Source of the DNA: Mycobacterium sp. 852002-51057_SCH5723018
GTDB lineage: Bacteria > Actinomycetota > Actinomycetes > Mycobacteriales > Mycobacteriaceae
NCBI RefSeq assembly: GCF_001667035.1
Contig: NZ_LZIR01000006.1
Location: 1-64,000, forward strand
Length of the DNA stretch: 64,000 nucleotides
Reading direction: 5' to 3'
Positions within the stretch are counted from its first letter, which is position 1. Every line of letters starts with the position of its first letter. Both the position numbers and the translations under genes were made by a program. The notes beneath the pieces were generated by a model. The model searched no databases and was not told where the DNA came from. It was given only the letters and a program-made list of their open reading frames with translations. Positions 8,314 to 16,806 of this stretch are shown piece after piece.

Positions 8314-8336
8314 TAATAGTCGACCGGTCGCTTATC
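8314..8336 (-). promoter_or_regulatory. TetR-type operator copy 1 in the tetR promoter
   Basis: A 10-bp perfect palindrome CGACCGGTCG (8321-8330) overlaps the start region of the TetR gene. On the minus strand it is followed by CTATTATCG, giving a TATTAT -10 box right before the ATG. Binding here would block RNA polymerase, so autorepression is the simplest reading. Confidence 0.65.
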
Positions 8337-8393
8337 GAAGAGGGCCAGCCCTATACGGCCGCCCCATAGAAACCACAACTAACATCTGCCCTC

Positions 8394-8918
8394 GTGCCGC
8401 CCTACCCCGAGAACCCCGACTTCTACTCCGAGCCCACCCAGGCCGCATACGGCGGATATGGGTATGAGTCGTATGAGGCTGCGCCGGAGCCGCCGGAACC
8501 ACCGGAACCACCGGAACCACCGACGCCGTGGTACCGCCGGCCGGTCGCGCTCGTTGCGGCCGGCGCGCTCGGAGTGATCCTGCTCGCTCTCGCGGCCTAC
8601 GCGGTGGTCAAGCTGGTCTCGGGTTCGCCGTCGCCGGCCCCCACACCCACCACCACAACGACGACCACGCCCGCTCCGACCACCACGGTGACGACCACGG
8701 CAGCGGCGCCGCCCCGGCACCACGGCGGCGGAGGTGGCGGGCAGCCGACCCAGACGGTGACTGAAACGGTCCCGCCGCCAAGCACCGACACTCCCACGAC
8801 GACGGTCCCGCCGAGCACCGACACTCCCACGACGACCGTCCCGCCGAGCACCGAAACCAGCACGGTCACCCAGACCGTGACGATTCCCCCACGCCGGCCC
8901 TTCGAACCACGCCCGTAG
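8394..8918 (+). CDS. Pro/Thr-rich single-pass membrane protein
   Basis: 174 aa from GTG. Cytoplasmic N-terminus rich in Tyr/Gly and PEPPEPPEP repeats; one TM helix near residues 48-74 (ALVAAGALGVILLALAAYAV); then a low-complexity exterior made of Thr/Pro runs, a short His/Gly patch and a tandem repeat (PPSTDTPTTTV, two copies plus one variant). No enzymatic domain is visible. Such tails often carry O-mannosylation in mycobacteria, which is inference. Function unknown. Confidence 0.65.
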   Translation: MPPYPENPDFYSEPTQAAYGGYGYESYEAAPEPPEPPEPPEPPTPWYRRPVALVAAGALGVILLALAAYAVVKLVSGSPSPAPTPTTTTTTTPAPTTTVTTTAAAPPRHHGGGGGGQPTQTVTETVPPPSTDTPTTTVPPSTDTPTTTVPPSTETSTVTQTVTIPPRRPFEPRP

Positions 8919-8945
8919 CAACGCGTGGGCGGATAGCCTTCCTGC

Positions 8946-9566
8946 GTGGATGTCGGGGATTCGGTCAGGCGCTCACTCGATCTGTGGGAACGGCGTGAGT
9001 GGGACTCGGCCATGGTGCACGCCTGCAACGCCGTGGAGGGGACCGCCCGAAAGCGGTATCCGCAGCTCGGGGTCGCGACTCGGTTCAAACGCACGATCCG
9101 AGACTCGCTGGACATCTTCCGTGTGATGGCAGCCCCCGGCATCGACTTTGAGCAGAGCCGCTTCCCCGTCGCGGTCAGGTCGGACTCGCCCGACAGCCGT
9201 CCGGACATCGCCGACGTCCTCTACGGCATACACCGGTGGAGCCACGGCCACGACGACGAGCTGCCCGTGGGATTCGAGCTCACTCCGCACAGCGATCGCC
9301 CCGCCGGGGTGCACATCTGGCGAAGCGGCAAGATTCAGCTTCCCGCCTCGGTGGTGATCGGCCTGCTGGCCGTGGCGGTGTTTTCTCCGGAGAACAAGGG
9401 CGAAGTCATACCGGACGGCTATCAGCTCAGCTGGTACCAGCACGTCTTTCACATCTGCATGTGGTGGGGCTGGCAGGATCACTTTCGCGAGATCATCGGC
9501 ACCGCCCAAATCCCGCAAGTGACCCTCGATTTCGCCGAGACCTGGGACGACTGGACGCCGGTTTAA
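8946..9566 (+). CDS. Conserved hypothetical protein
   Basis: 206 aa from a GTG, soluble, with no signal peptide. It starts DVGDSVRRSLDLWERREWDSAMVHACNAVEGTARKRYP (a helical segment reminiscent of HEPN-like or abortive-infection helices, but without a clear RxxxxH motif). It contains an aromatic-rich C-terminal part (SWYQHVFHICMWWGWQDHF). I do not recognise the family. It is convergent with the WhiB gene. Confidence 0.6.
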   Translation: MDVGDSVRRSLDLWERREWDSAMVHACNAVEGTARKRYPQLGVATRFKRTIRDSLDIFRVMAAPGIDFEQSRFPVAVRSDSPDSRPDIADVLYGIHRWSHGHDDELPVGFELTPHSDRPAGVHIWRSGKIQLPASVVIGLLAVAVFSPENKGEVIPDGYQLSWYQHVFHICMWWGWQDHFREIIGTAQIPQVTLDFAETWDDWTPV

Positions 9567-9587
9567 CCGAACCACGCGCCCACGGCG

Positions 9588-9902
9588 TCACTCGGGCGCT
9601 GCGGGGCTTTGGCGGCGGCGCGGCCCGACCGGATAGCCACCCCGTTCGGCCAGCGACCGCAACTGCCGCAACGCGAACCTGCGCCGGCGCCCCGACTCCG
9701 GGATCACCACGCCGGCCCACAGCCCCTGAGCGGCCGGCGTTTGGCAGGCCTCGCGCGCGCACTGCCAGCGCCGAGGACAGGCCCGGCACAGCGCGACGGC
9801 CTCCGCGTCGGGCTCGGTGGTCGTCCACCGATCCGGTTCGCCAGTGCAGGCCGGGGCATGCTCCTGCTCCGCTTCCGAGCGCCGCACCGCCCATGCAGTC
9901 AT
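9588..9902 (-). CDS. whiB6: WhiB-family iron-sulfur regulator, WhiB6-like
   Basis: 104 aa with four cluster-ligating Cys (C19, C39, C42, C48), the WhiB signature GLWAGVVIPESGRRRR and a basic C-terminus. The stretch PDRWTTT through CRACPRRW and FALRQLRSLAERGGYPV follows M. tuberculosis WhiB6 closely, while the N-terminus before the first Cys is shorter. The start at 9902 has a strong GGGAGGA ribosome site. WhiB6 controls ESX-1 genes in M. tuberculosis and M. marinum. It is divergent from an EspM-like gene, exactly as whiB6/espM are paired next to ESX-1 elsewhere. Confidence 0.82.
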   Translation of the reverse strand: MTAWAVRRSEAEQEHAPACTGEPDRWTTTEPDAEAVALCRACPRRWQCAREACQTPAAQGLWAGVVIPESGRRRRFALRQLRSLAERGGYPVGPRRRQSPAAPE

Positions 9903-9964
9903 CGCTTTCCTCCCACCTCAGGCACAGAGCGTCACGAATGCAACGACTGTAACCGCAGCGGTAG

Positions 9965-9997
9965 GCATAGCGCAACGATTAACTCGTCGCGCTATGC
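9965..9997. promoter_or_regulatory. 33-bp palindrome in the whiB6-espM intergenic region
   Basis: Arms GCATAGCGC (9965-9973) and GCGCTATGC (9989-9997) are perfect complements. The 15-nt centre is itself nearly symmetric (ACGA ... TCGT). It sits between the divergent whiB6-like and espM-like genes, 63 bp upstream of the whiB6 start. It is a strong operator candidate; EspM is known to repress whiB6 in M. marinum, so EspM is the likely ligand (inference). A related half-site recurs at 11291-11316. Confidence 0.7.
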
Positions 9998-10123
9998 ATG
10001 AGCTAGGCGTTCTTCGCTGGTATGCGACGCCTTGACGGCGCGGGAAAGATGTAGCATCTGGACGGAAGGCGCTCGCGGAATGCTGTAGCAGAGAACAGGT
10101 CAGAGCCCGGAGGAGGGTCCGAG

Positions 10124-11278
10124 GTGACACCCGAACAAGCCGGATCGGCGCCCCGCCTGGCGGTCCGGGTCGGGCAGCGCTCCTACACCCTGGACCCGGC
10201 GGCCGGCGTGGCCGTCATCGGTAGGGATACCGCGGCCGCCGTGCATCTCACCGACGACCGCATCTCGCGCTGGCACGTCCGCCTCGAGCCGCGTCACGAC
10301 GGCTGGCAGGCCATCGATACCAGCACCAACGGCGTGTTCGTCGACGGTGTGCGCCGCAGCTCGGTATTGATCACCGGCGCGACCCCACTTCACCTCGGGG
10401 CCCCCGACGGGATTCCGGTCCACCTCACCCCGGTGGATCCGATCGAAACGACAGGGCACGTCAGCGGTGTCGGCCACCTGGCCGAACCCGACGCGGAGCA
10501 ATGGTGGGACGGCGAGATGGATCCCGGCGTCGTGCGGGCGGGACGTGCGGTGGCCGCCCGTCGCAATCAATTGGATCTCACCCAGCGCAGCCTGGCCCGC
10601 GACAAGATCATCAATGCCGGCACCCTGATCGCCTTCGAGAAGGGCCGCAGTTGGCCGCGCCGTGCCACGCTGACCAAGCTGGAAAGGGCGCTGAACTGGC
10701 CGCCGGGCACCATCACCCGCATCCGCAACGGGGCCCCCGGCACCCCAGGGATGACCGACGGTGTGACCGGGGGGGCCGCCGCCGTCGCCGCCGGCCCCAC
10801 CGAGGAAGCCACCGAGGTGCTCACCGACACCGTCCAGGCGCCGCTGATGGCCGAGGCGGTCGAACTAGCCATGCACGCCATCACCACAGCCATGACCGAC
10901 CTGCCCGATCCGACCAACCCCGACTTCACACCCAAGGCCAGCGGCATCCTGGCCGACCTGCGCAAACTCGAAAGGCTGGCGGCCAGCGCCGCCCGCAACG
11001 CCAAGGGCAGCCCCTCGGTCGTCCTGGCGTTGAGCACCGTGCGCCGCACCTACAACGACTTGATGATGCGTGCCGCGCGCTCGCCGGCGGCCACCCTGGG
11101 TCAGCGACTCCATGCGGCGCGCCACCGCGCCGAACTGAGCCTCGAGGAGGCCGCCAACGGCGCTGGGCTACCGATTGCCGTCCTCGAAGACGCCGAGGCC
11201 GAGCGGCCCATTGCGCCCGACGCCGTGGCGGCCGTCGAAAACCTCATCGCGCAGCTGGCGATGACCCCGACCAACTAG
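10124..11278 (+). CDS. espM: FHA-domain transcriptional regulator, EspM-like
   Basis: 384 aa from a GTG behind a GGAGGAGG-type site. N-terminal FHA domain (about residues 8-105) with GVAVIGRDT, the phosphothreonine-site pattern RISRWHV and TSTNGVFVDG. Then a helix-turn-helix segment (ARRNQLDLTQRSLARDKIINAGTLIAFEKG), an Ala/Thr-rich helical linker, and a second HTH-like segment near the C-terminus (LGQRLHAARHRAELSLEEAANG). The FHA-plus-HTH layout and the divergent WhiB6-like neighbour point to EspM. FHA domains bind phosphothreonine, which fits the Ser/Thr kinases just downstream. Confidence 0.75.
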   Translation: MTPEQAGSAPRLAVRVGQRSYTLDPAAGVAVIGRDTAAAVHLTDDRISRWHVRLEPRHDGWQAIDTSTNGVFVDGVRRSSVLITGATPLHLGAPDGIPVHLTPVDPIETTGHVSGVGHLAEPDAEQWWDGEMDPGVVRAGRAVAARRNQLDLTQRSLARDKIINAGTLIAFEKGRSWPRRATLTKLERALNWPPGTITRIRNGAPGTPGMTDGVTGGAAAVAAGPTEEATEVLTDTVQAPLMAEAVELAMHAITTAMTDLPDPTNPDFTPKASGILADLRKLERLAASAARNAKGSPSVVLALSTVRRTYNDLMMRAARSPAATLGQRLHAARHRAELSLEEAANGAGLPIAVLEDAEAERPIAPDAVAAVENLIAQLAMTPTN

Positions 11279-11290
11279 CTGCGCGCTAGT

Positions 11291-11316
11291 CATAGCGCTA
11301 CGGATTACTTGTTGCG
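11291..11316 (+). promoter_or_regulatory. Second copy of the espM-region motif
   Basis: Starts CATAGCGC and continues ACGGATTAC ... GTTGCG. It aligns with one and a half arms of the palindrome at 9965-9997 with one base exchange, a compensating indel and two C/T changes. It lies about 65 bp upstream of the PknH-type sensor gene (ATG 11380). The same regulator may therefore control the divergent pair and the sensor-kinase genes. Confidence 0.55.
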
Positions 11317-11379
11317 TCCGCCGCAGCGGTGTGCTTTTATTGCAGCACCTGCAGCTCGATCACCCGGAGGACCCGCAGC

Positions 11380-12369
11380 ATGTCCGTTCAACCGCACGCC
11401 CGAATCGGCTACCCGTCCGCCCCGCCGGTTCCGCCTGGGCCGTCACAGCCCTGGGCGGCACCGCCGCCCCTCGCACCCGACGCGGCCACCATCGCGGCGC
11501 CCACTCCAGCGCCGTTTGGTCTGCCTCCGGTTCCGCACCAGCCGCCGAGGCCCGGCCTGTATTACCCGCCGGTCGGGTGGGTCCCCGCGCCGTACCCGCC
11601 GGCCCCGCGGCGCACCGCGCGCACCTGGGCGCTAGTGGGTGCCGCCACGGCGGCGGTGCTGGCCATCACCGCCACCGGCGCGGCACTTGCGTCAGATGAT
11701 GCGCCACATCCCTCGGCCGGCAGCTCCACCACCGACGCGACCCAAATGGCTATCACCGCACCACCCCCGCCGCTGCCCACCACGACGGCCCCGGCTCCGG
11801 TCGTGCCCGTCAGCGCCCTGCCCGGAATGCTGGCCGACCCCGCCGCCGTCGCCGCGGCCGTGGGCACCCCGGCGATGGTCGTCCTGCCCGACTCGCACCC
11901 CGATGCGATGTGGAACGCCCACGTCGACAATCCGAACTGCCTTGGCGTTTACCACCCGGCAGAACAGGCCGTCTACCAGGGGAGCGGCTGGACGGCCGTC
12001 CAAGCGCAGGTTCTGCGCGAGCCTGGGGACAGGCCCCGCAACAGCGTCATCCAGGCGGTCGTCAGTTTCCCCACCGCCGAGGCCGCGACCGACTTCGCGT
12101 CCGAACAACGGCGTGGCTGGGCCAGATGCGTCGGGAAGTCCATCATCGCCACGTATAACGACGGTTCGGAAACCTTCGGTGTCAGCACCGTCAGCAACGG
12201 CAGCGGCGTCCTCAAAGCGCGGCTCATTCAGCAAGACGGCAGTGGATGGAGCTGCCAACGCGCCTTGAACACGCGCAACAACGTGGTCATCGATGTCGCG
12301 GCGTGCAGCTTCGTTCCCGGCGACCAGGCAGTAACGATCGCCACCGAAATCGCCGGTCGCGGAACATGA
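11380..12369 (+). CDS. Membrane-anchored PknH-type sensor domain protein
   Basis: 329 aa. The ATG at 11380 is chosen for the CCGGAGG site 9 bp upstream. Pro/Ala-rich cytoplasmic N-terminus, one TM helix around residues 85-105 (ALVGAATAAVLAITATGAALA), a Thr/Pro linker, then a PknH_C-like extracytoplasmic domain from LPGMLADPAAVAA. Four Cys (NPNCLG, WARCVG, GWSCQR, VAACSF) sit where that fold forms disulfides. It has no kinase domain of its own. It stands immediately upstream of two Ser/Thr kinase-like genes on the same strand, so it may share a ligand-sensing role with them. Confidence 0.78.
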   Translation: MSVQPHARIGYPSAPPVPPGPSQPWAAPPPLAPDAATIAAPTPAPFGLPPVPHQPPRPGLYYPPVGWVPAPYPPAPRRTARTWALVGAATAAVLAITATGAALASDDAPHPSAGSSTTDATQMAITAPPPPLPTTTAPAPVVPVSALPGMLADPAAVAAAVGTPAMVVLPDSHPDAMWNAHVDNPNCLGVYHPAEQAVYQGSGWTAVQAQVLREPGDRPRNSVIQAVVSFPTAEAATDFASEQRRGWARCVGKSIIATYNDGSETFGVSTVSNGSGVLKARLIQQDGSGWSCQRALNTRNNVVIDVAACSFVPGDQAVTIATEIAGRGT

Positions 12370-12438
12370 CAGCGCTGCCGGGGGCGCCCAGTACTGTGAT
12401 CCGCATGCCCTCATCCCCGGCGCGACGGTGAGCCCGCG

Positions 12439-14478
12439 ATGCCGCTTCCCGCTGGAACCGTCGTGGCCGGCTACCGCATCGAGCGCACCCTGGGCGCCGG
12501 TGGCATGGGCACCGTCTACCTCGCGCATCACCCGTCGTTGCCGCGCTTCGATGCCCTGAAAATCCTGTCCAGCGAGCTGTCCCACGACCCGCAATTCCGC
12601 ACCCGATTCCTACGCGAAGCCGACCTGGCCGCGACCCTGGATCACCCCAACATCGTCACGGTCTATGACCGCGGCGAAACGCCCGACGGGCAGCTGTGGA
12701 TCGCCATGCAGTTCGTCGACGGCACCGACGCCGGCGCGGAGCTCGACGACGGCAGGATGAACGTCCCGCGGGCGCTGCACATCGTCACCGAGGTCGCCAA
12801 GGCGCTCGACTACGCCCACTCCCGCAAACTGCTGCACCGCGACGTCAAGCCGGCCAACTTCTTGCTGGCCGGGCCCGTCGGCTACCAGGAGCGGGTCTTG
12901 CTGGCCGACTTCGGCATCGCCCGCGCCCTCGACGATGCCGCGCACTTGACCGCGACCGGCCTCGTGGTCGCCACCGCGAGCTATGCCGCCCCGGAGACGA
13001 TCGAAGGGAACCGGGTGGACCACCGCGCCGACGTGTACTCGTTGGGTTGCACGCTGTTTCGGCTGCTCACCGGCCGCACACCGTACGCGGAGTTCAGCGG
13101 GATGTCGGCGACCTTGATGGCCCACATGCTGCAGCCGATCCCCCGGGCCACCCAGACAGCGCCGTGGCTGCCGCCGAGCGTCGACGAGCTTTTCTTCCAC
13201 GCCCTGGCCAAGGATCCCGACCGGCGCTTTCAAAGCGCCGGCGCGCTGGCGGCCGCCGCCGGTGCCGTGCTCGCCGGCCAGCAACCGGCGCCGGTCCCGG
13301 GCCGCGCCATCGCCACCAGGAGTTGGCAGATTCAGTCGCCGGCTCACTCAACTCCCCCGCCGCGGCACCCGTCGCTCGCCGGGCCTCCAGCGACGACACC
13401 CCCACCGTTGCCGCCGCCAGGGTGGGCGGGCCCGCCGCCCCGGCGCCGAAACCGGCGGCTGCGCTGGGGCGTGATCGCGGGCATCACCGCGGTCGCCGTG
13501 GTGGTGGCGGCGGCCATCGCGGTCCGGTTTGCCACCACCAGCGCCGAGAACCACCGCGCCGCCGCCCCGACCACCAGCACCACCACCGCGGCGGCCCCGG
13601 TGGCTGCGATGAGCGCCAACGACACCGGCGCCGTCGGCATCGTCACCGAAGATCCCACCTGCGTCGCGTGGCGGTCGGCGTCAGAACCGTGGTCCGAAAA
13701 GGGGCCGCTCAGCAAGTGGGACCCGAACAGCCCAGACAGCCCCATCAACATTCCGGCCAGCGCCTGGACCCCGGAACAACGGGATGCGATGGAAAAAAGC
13801 GGAACCACCCTGCGCGACATCGCCACCAAGACCGTGCCGTTGGCCCGGGCCACCCCGCACCGGGTGATGCGAGAGCTCTACGAGCAGTTCATCGCCTACG
13901 CCCGCGCGTACTCCGACAGCCTAAGCAACTATTTCCCCCAGCTGGACGTCAAACTCGGCGTGGCCGCCGAAGGCTCGCTCAACGCGCTGATCTCGACGTG
14001 TAACGCCGTCGTCGACGGTGCGGCGGTAGCCCGGTCGGTGCTGGTGGCGCCCGAACCCGCGCCATCGCAACTCGCGCCTCCGCAGGACCCCGCCAACCCA
14101 CACCGTTTCATCAGCACCTCCGACAAGACCACGTGCGGCGAATGGTCGGCGGTCAACCAAAAGTTCGACGACAACCCCGCCGTCAAGGACTGGAAGAAAT
14201 TCGACGGCAAGGTCCCCATCGGCCAGTGGAGCCCCCAGCAAAAGGCGGTCGCCGACGCCGTCGCACCGCTGGCACTGACTAACGCCGACGATGTCGTGCG
14301 CACCGCCGGGCGCAGCAGCAACCCGACCATTCAAGACTTCGCCGCCTTCGCCGCCGTTTACGAGCGAGCCTTCGGCAAAGCGCTGCCCACATACGGCGCC
14401 CACGACGGGCAGCTGGGCACGGTCGCCGGTTCGGTGCGCTCGATGATCACCGCCGCGTGCGGGGCGGTGGGTGTCTAG
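12439..14478 (+). CDS. Transmembrane Ser/Thr protein kinase (intact catalytic residues)
   Basis: 679 aa Hanks-type kinase. Kinase domain residues 12-275: glycine loop LGAGGMGTVYLA, ATP-binding Lys41 (DALKIL), catalytic loop HRDVKPAN with Asp135, DFG in LLADFGIAR, and APE in SYAAPET. A Pro-rich juxtamembrane segment is followed by a TM helix around 341-363 and an extracytoplasmic domain of about 310 residues in two similar halves: TCVAW ... and TCGEWS ..., each followed by helical stretches and a Cys. All key catalytic residues are present, so it should be active. It precedes a paralogue by 40 bp. Confidence 0.88.
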   Translation: MPLPAGTVVAGYRIERTLGAGGMGTVYLAHHPSLPRFDALKILSSELSHDPQFRTRFLREADLAATLDHPNIVTVYDRGETPDGQLWIAMQFVDGTDAGAELDDGRMNVPRALHIVTEVAKALDYAHSRKLLHRDVKPANFLLAGPVGYQERVLLADFGIARALDDAAHLTATGLVVATASYAAPETIEGNRVDHRADVYSLGCTLFRLLTGRTPYAEFSGMSATLMAHMLQPIPRATQTAPWLPPSVDELFFHALAKDPDRRFQSAGALAAAAGAVLAGQQPAPVPGRAIATRSWQIQSPAHSTPPPRHPSLAGPPATTPPPLPPPGWAGPPPRRRNRRLRWGVIAGITAVAVVVAAAIAVRFATTSAENHRAAAPTTSTTTAAAPVAAMSANDTGAVGIVTEDPTCVAWRSASEPWSEKGPLSKWDPNSPDSPINIPASAWTPEQRDAMEKSGTTLRDIATKTVPLARATPHRVMRELYEQFIAYARAYSDSLSNYFPQLDVKLGVAAEGSLNALISTCNAVVDGAAVARSVLVAPEPAPSQLAPPQDPANPHRFISTSDKTTCGEWSAVNQKFDDNPAVKDWKKFDGKVPIGQWSPQQKAVADAVAPLALTNADDVVRTAGRSSNPTIQDFAAFAAVYERAFGKALPTYGAHDGQLGTVAGSVRSMITAACGAVGV

Positions 14479-14518
14479 CGGCCGACTCACGCTGCGCCCG
14501 ACTTGTACGATCCGTGAC

Positions 14519-16513
14519 ATGCCGCTGCGCGACGGCGCAAGTTTCGCCGGATTTGCCATCGTTCGCCTGCTGGGGGCGGGCGGCACGGGGGAAGTGTATT
14601 TGGTGCGACATCCCCGGCTGCCGCGACTGCAGGCGCTGCGGATACTGTCCGCCCCGCTGTCGGCGGACCCTGACTTCCGCGACCGCTTCCACCGCGAAGC
14701 CGATCTGGCCGCCTCGCTGTCGCACCCGAACATCGTCGGGGTGCACGACCGAGGGGAACACGAGGGGCGGCTATGGGTCTTGATGGGGTACGTCGACGGC
14801 ATCACCGCCGCGCGTCTCGTGCATGACCACTATCCGCGCGGGCTTCCCCGTGCTGAGGCCCTGCCTATCATCGGCGCAGTGGCCGAAGCCCTCGACTTCG
14901 CCCACGAACGCGGCCTGATGCACCGCAACGTCAAACCGGCCAACATCATGCTCGCCAACGCGGGCACCGCCCATCGCCGAGTCTTGCTGGCGGACTTGGG
15001 GATTCCTCGGCGCAGCATAGACATCAACGGCGTGGCCGCGGCCAACCTGTGCTGCACCGCGCCAGAACAACTGCTGGACGGGGCTTTTGAGGGTCGGGCC
15101 GACCAATACGCACTCGCCGCCACCGCCTACCACCTGCTCAGCGGTGCCGCGCCCTTTGACCACCCGAATCCCGCGGTGGTCATCAGCCGCCACCTCAACG
15201 CTCCGCCGCCCAGGCTCGCCGACACCCGGCCGGAGCTGGCCGACCTGGACGCCCCGCTGATCCGCGCGCTGGCCAAAGACCCCGGTGCGCGGTTCAATCG
15301 CTGCCAAGACTTCGCCGCCGCCCTGGGCGTCGATACCCACACGCGGCCGGTGGCCGCGTCGGCGCCGCCCGCACCCCCGCCTCCGCCACGGCCTCCAGGC
15401 ATAGCATCCGGCCCGTATCCCGGACCGTGGCCGCAACCCGGTCCCTGGGCCCCGCCGCCCGGCTGGGTGCCGCCACGGGCGCGTCGCACGCGGCGCTGGT
15501 GGGCCCTGGGCGCCGCCGCGCTGGTGGTGGTAGCGGCCACCGTTGCGGGTGTGGCGCTGTGGGCGGCGCACCCCAGCGGCCGGTCGGACACCTCGCCAAG
15601 CACCACCAGCACCGGTCCCTCGGCCGCGCCGGTGGCCAGCGCCAATGACACCGGGCCCGCCGGCATCATCACCGAGGAGCCGACCTGCTCGACGTGGGAA
15701 CCGATCGGCCACACCTGGCTGGTTAGCTCGCCCGTCGAGCACTGGGACACAACGCATCCCGGACAGCAAATTCCGCTGACGATCGCCGGCGCCGCGTGGA
15801 ACCCGGACCAACGCGCCGCCATGCAAACCACCGCCAGCGCCACCCGCCTGGCCGCCACGAAGACGCTGGCGCTGGCCAAGACCACTCCCCACCGGGTGAC
15901 CCGTGAGCTCTACGAGCAATTCATCATCTACGGACGCGCCTTCGCCGACAGCATCGACAGCAACAACTACCTCCCGGCCCAAGGCTCCTTGGGGGCCACC
16001 GCGGAAAGCTCGTTCAACGCATTGGTCTCGCTGTGCCAGACCATCGACAACGGGGTCGCCGCGGCCCGGGCGCCCCTGGTAAGCGCCCTCGACGCGCCGC
16101 CGCATCCCGGCCCGCCACAAGACCTCGCCCATCCGCGGCGCTTCCTCACCACCTCCGACCTCACCGCCTGCGGCGAATTCGTGTCCACCAGCCGCAAGTA
16201 CACCGACGACCCCGCCGTCAAAGACTGGGACAAAGGCGACCACCTGACGCCCGCCAACATGTGGACTCCCGACCAAAAAGCGCTCAATGATGCCGTGGCG
16301 CCACTTATGGTCAACCTCGCCGACGACATGCAGCGCGTCGTTGCGCGCGGCAACAACCCGGTCATGCAAGATCTCGGCAACATGGCGGCGCAATACCAGC
16401 GCGTCTTCGCCAAGGCGCTGCCCGGCCACACCATCTTCGACAACGAGCTCAACGGCGTCGCCGAATATGTGCGCTACGTCGTCAGAGACGCGTGCGACGC
16501 GATCGGCGTGTGA
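14519..16513 (+). CDS. Transmembrane Ser/Thr kinase paralogue, predicted pseudokinase
   Basis: 664 aa, same architecture as the gene before it: kinase fold, Pro-rich linker, TM around 328-350, and an extracytoplasmic domain sharing the pattern ELYEQFI and duplicated TC motifs. Catalytic residues are changed: the ATP Lys is Arg41 (QALRIL), the catalytic-loop Asp is Asn137 (HRNVKPAN), and DFG is DLG (159-161). The glycine loop and APE are kept. It is therefore probably unable to phosphorylate but may bind nucleotide or act as a dimer partner of the active kinase. Start 14519 (MPLRDG) aligns with MPLPAG of the paralogue; a GTG at 14471 is the alternative. Confidence 0.85.
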   Translation: MPLRDGASFAGFAIVRLLGAGGTGEVYLVRHPRLPRLQALRILSAPLSADPDFRDRFHREADLAASLSHPNIVGVHDRGEHEGRLWVLMGYVDGITAARLVHDHYPRGLPRAEALPIIGAVAEALDFAHERGLMHRNVKPANIMLANAGTAHRRVLLADLGIPRRSIDINGVAAANLCCTAPEQLLDGAFEGRADQYALAATAYHLLSGAAPFDHPNPAVVISRHLNAPPPRLADTRPELADLDAPLIRALAKDPGARFNRCQDFAAALGVDTHTRPVAASAPPAPPPPPRPPGIASGPYPGPWPQPGPWAPPPGWVPPRARRTRRWWALGAAALVVVAATVAGVALWAAHPSGRSDTSPSTTSTGPSAAPVASANDTGPAGIITEEPTCSTWEPIGHTWLVSSPVEHWDTTHPGQQIPLTIAGAAWNPDQRAAMQTTASATRLAATKTLALAKTTPHRVTRELYEQFIIYGRAFADSIDSNNYLPAQGSLGATAESSFNALVSLCQTIDNGVAAARAPLVSALDAPPHPGPPQDLAHPRRFLTTSDLTACGEFVSTSRKYTDDPAVKDWDKGDHLTPANMWTPDQKALNDAVAPLMVNLADDMQRVVARGNNPVMQDLGNMAAQYQRVFAKALPGHTIFDNELNGVAEYVRYVVRDACDAIGV

Positions 16514-16520
16514 GCCAAGA

Positions 16521-16596
16521 TGGCGCGCCCGAAGGGATTCGAACCCCCAACCTTCTGATCCGTAGTCAGATGCTCTATCCGTTGAGCTACGGGCGC
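16521..16596 (-). tRNA. tRNA-Arg(ACG)
   Basis: Minus-strand cloverleaf: 7-bp acceptor stem GCGCCCG/CGGGCGC, D-arm AGCTCAACGGATAGAGC, anticodon stem-loop TCTGA-CTACGGA-TCAGA giving anticodon ACG, and T-arm GGGGGTTCGAATCCC. Discriminator G and a genomically encoded CCA (16523-16521). Confidence 0.95.
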
Positions 16597-16628
16597 CTGT
16601 CTTTAATTGTCGTGCCAAAACTACTCAG

Positions 16629-16717
16629 CGGAGGCGAGAGGATTTGAACCTCCGGTCCCCTTTGAGGGGGACAACTCATTAGCAGTGAGCCCCATTCGGC
16701 CGCTCTGGCACGCCTCC
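16629..16717 (-). tRNA. tRNA-Ser(GCT)
   Basis: Class II tRNA on the minus strand: acceptor stem GGAGGCG/CGCCTCC, anticodon loop with GCT (CTCACTGCTAATGAG), a long variable arm (TCCCC...GGGGA) and T-arm GGAGGTTCAAATCC. Discriminator G; CCA is not encoded. Confidence 0.94.
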
Positions 16718-16806
16718 ATTGGACTTTCTGAGGGTACCCGAACCCGTCTAACTGTCCCGGAACCGCCGGAGGCATAGCGTACACAGCCCCGACATATGCT
16801 GTCGAA

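Noticed and set aside
8760..8860. Short direct repeats resembling a CRISPR-like array
   Set aside because: They are in-frame tandem codons for the Pro/Thr-rich tail (PPSTDTPTTTV) of the protein at 8394, with no spacers and no cas genes.
14771..16618. 615-codon open frame antisense to the second kinase and running over the tRNA-Arg gene
   Set aside because: Low-complexity composition, overlaps a kinase gene and a tRNA; no recognisable protein.
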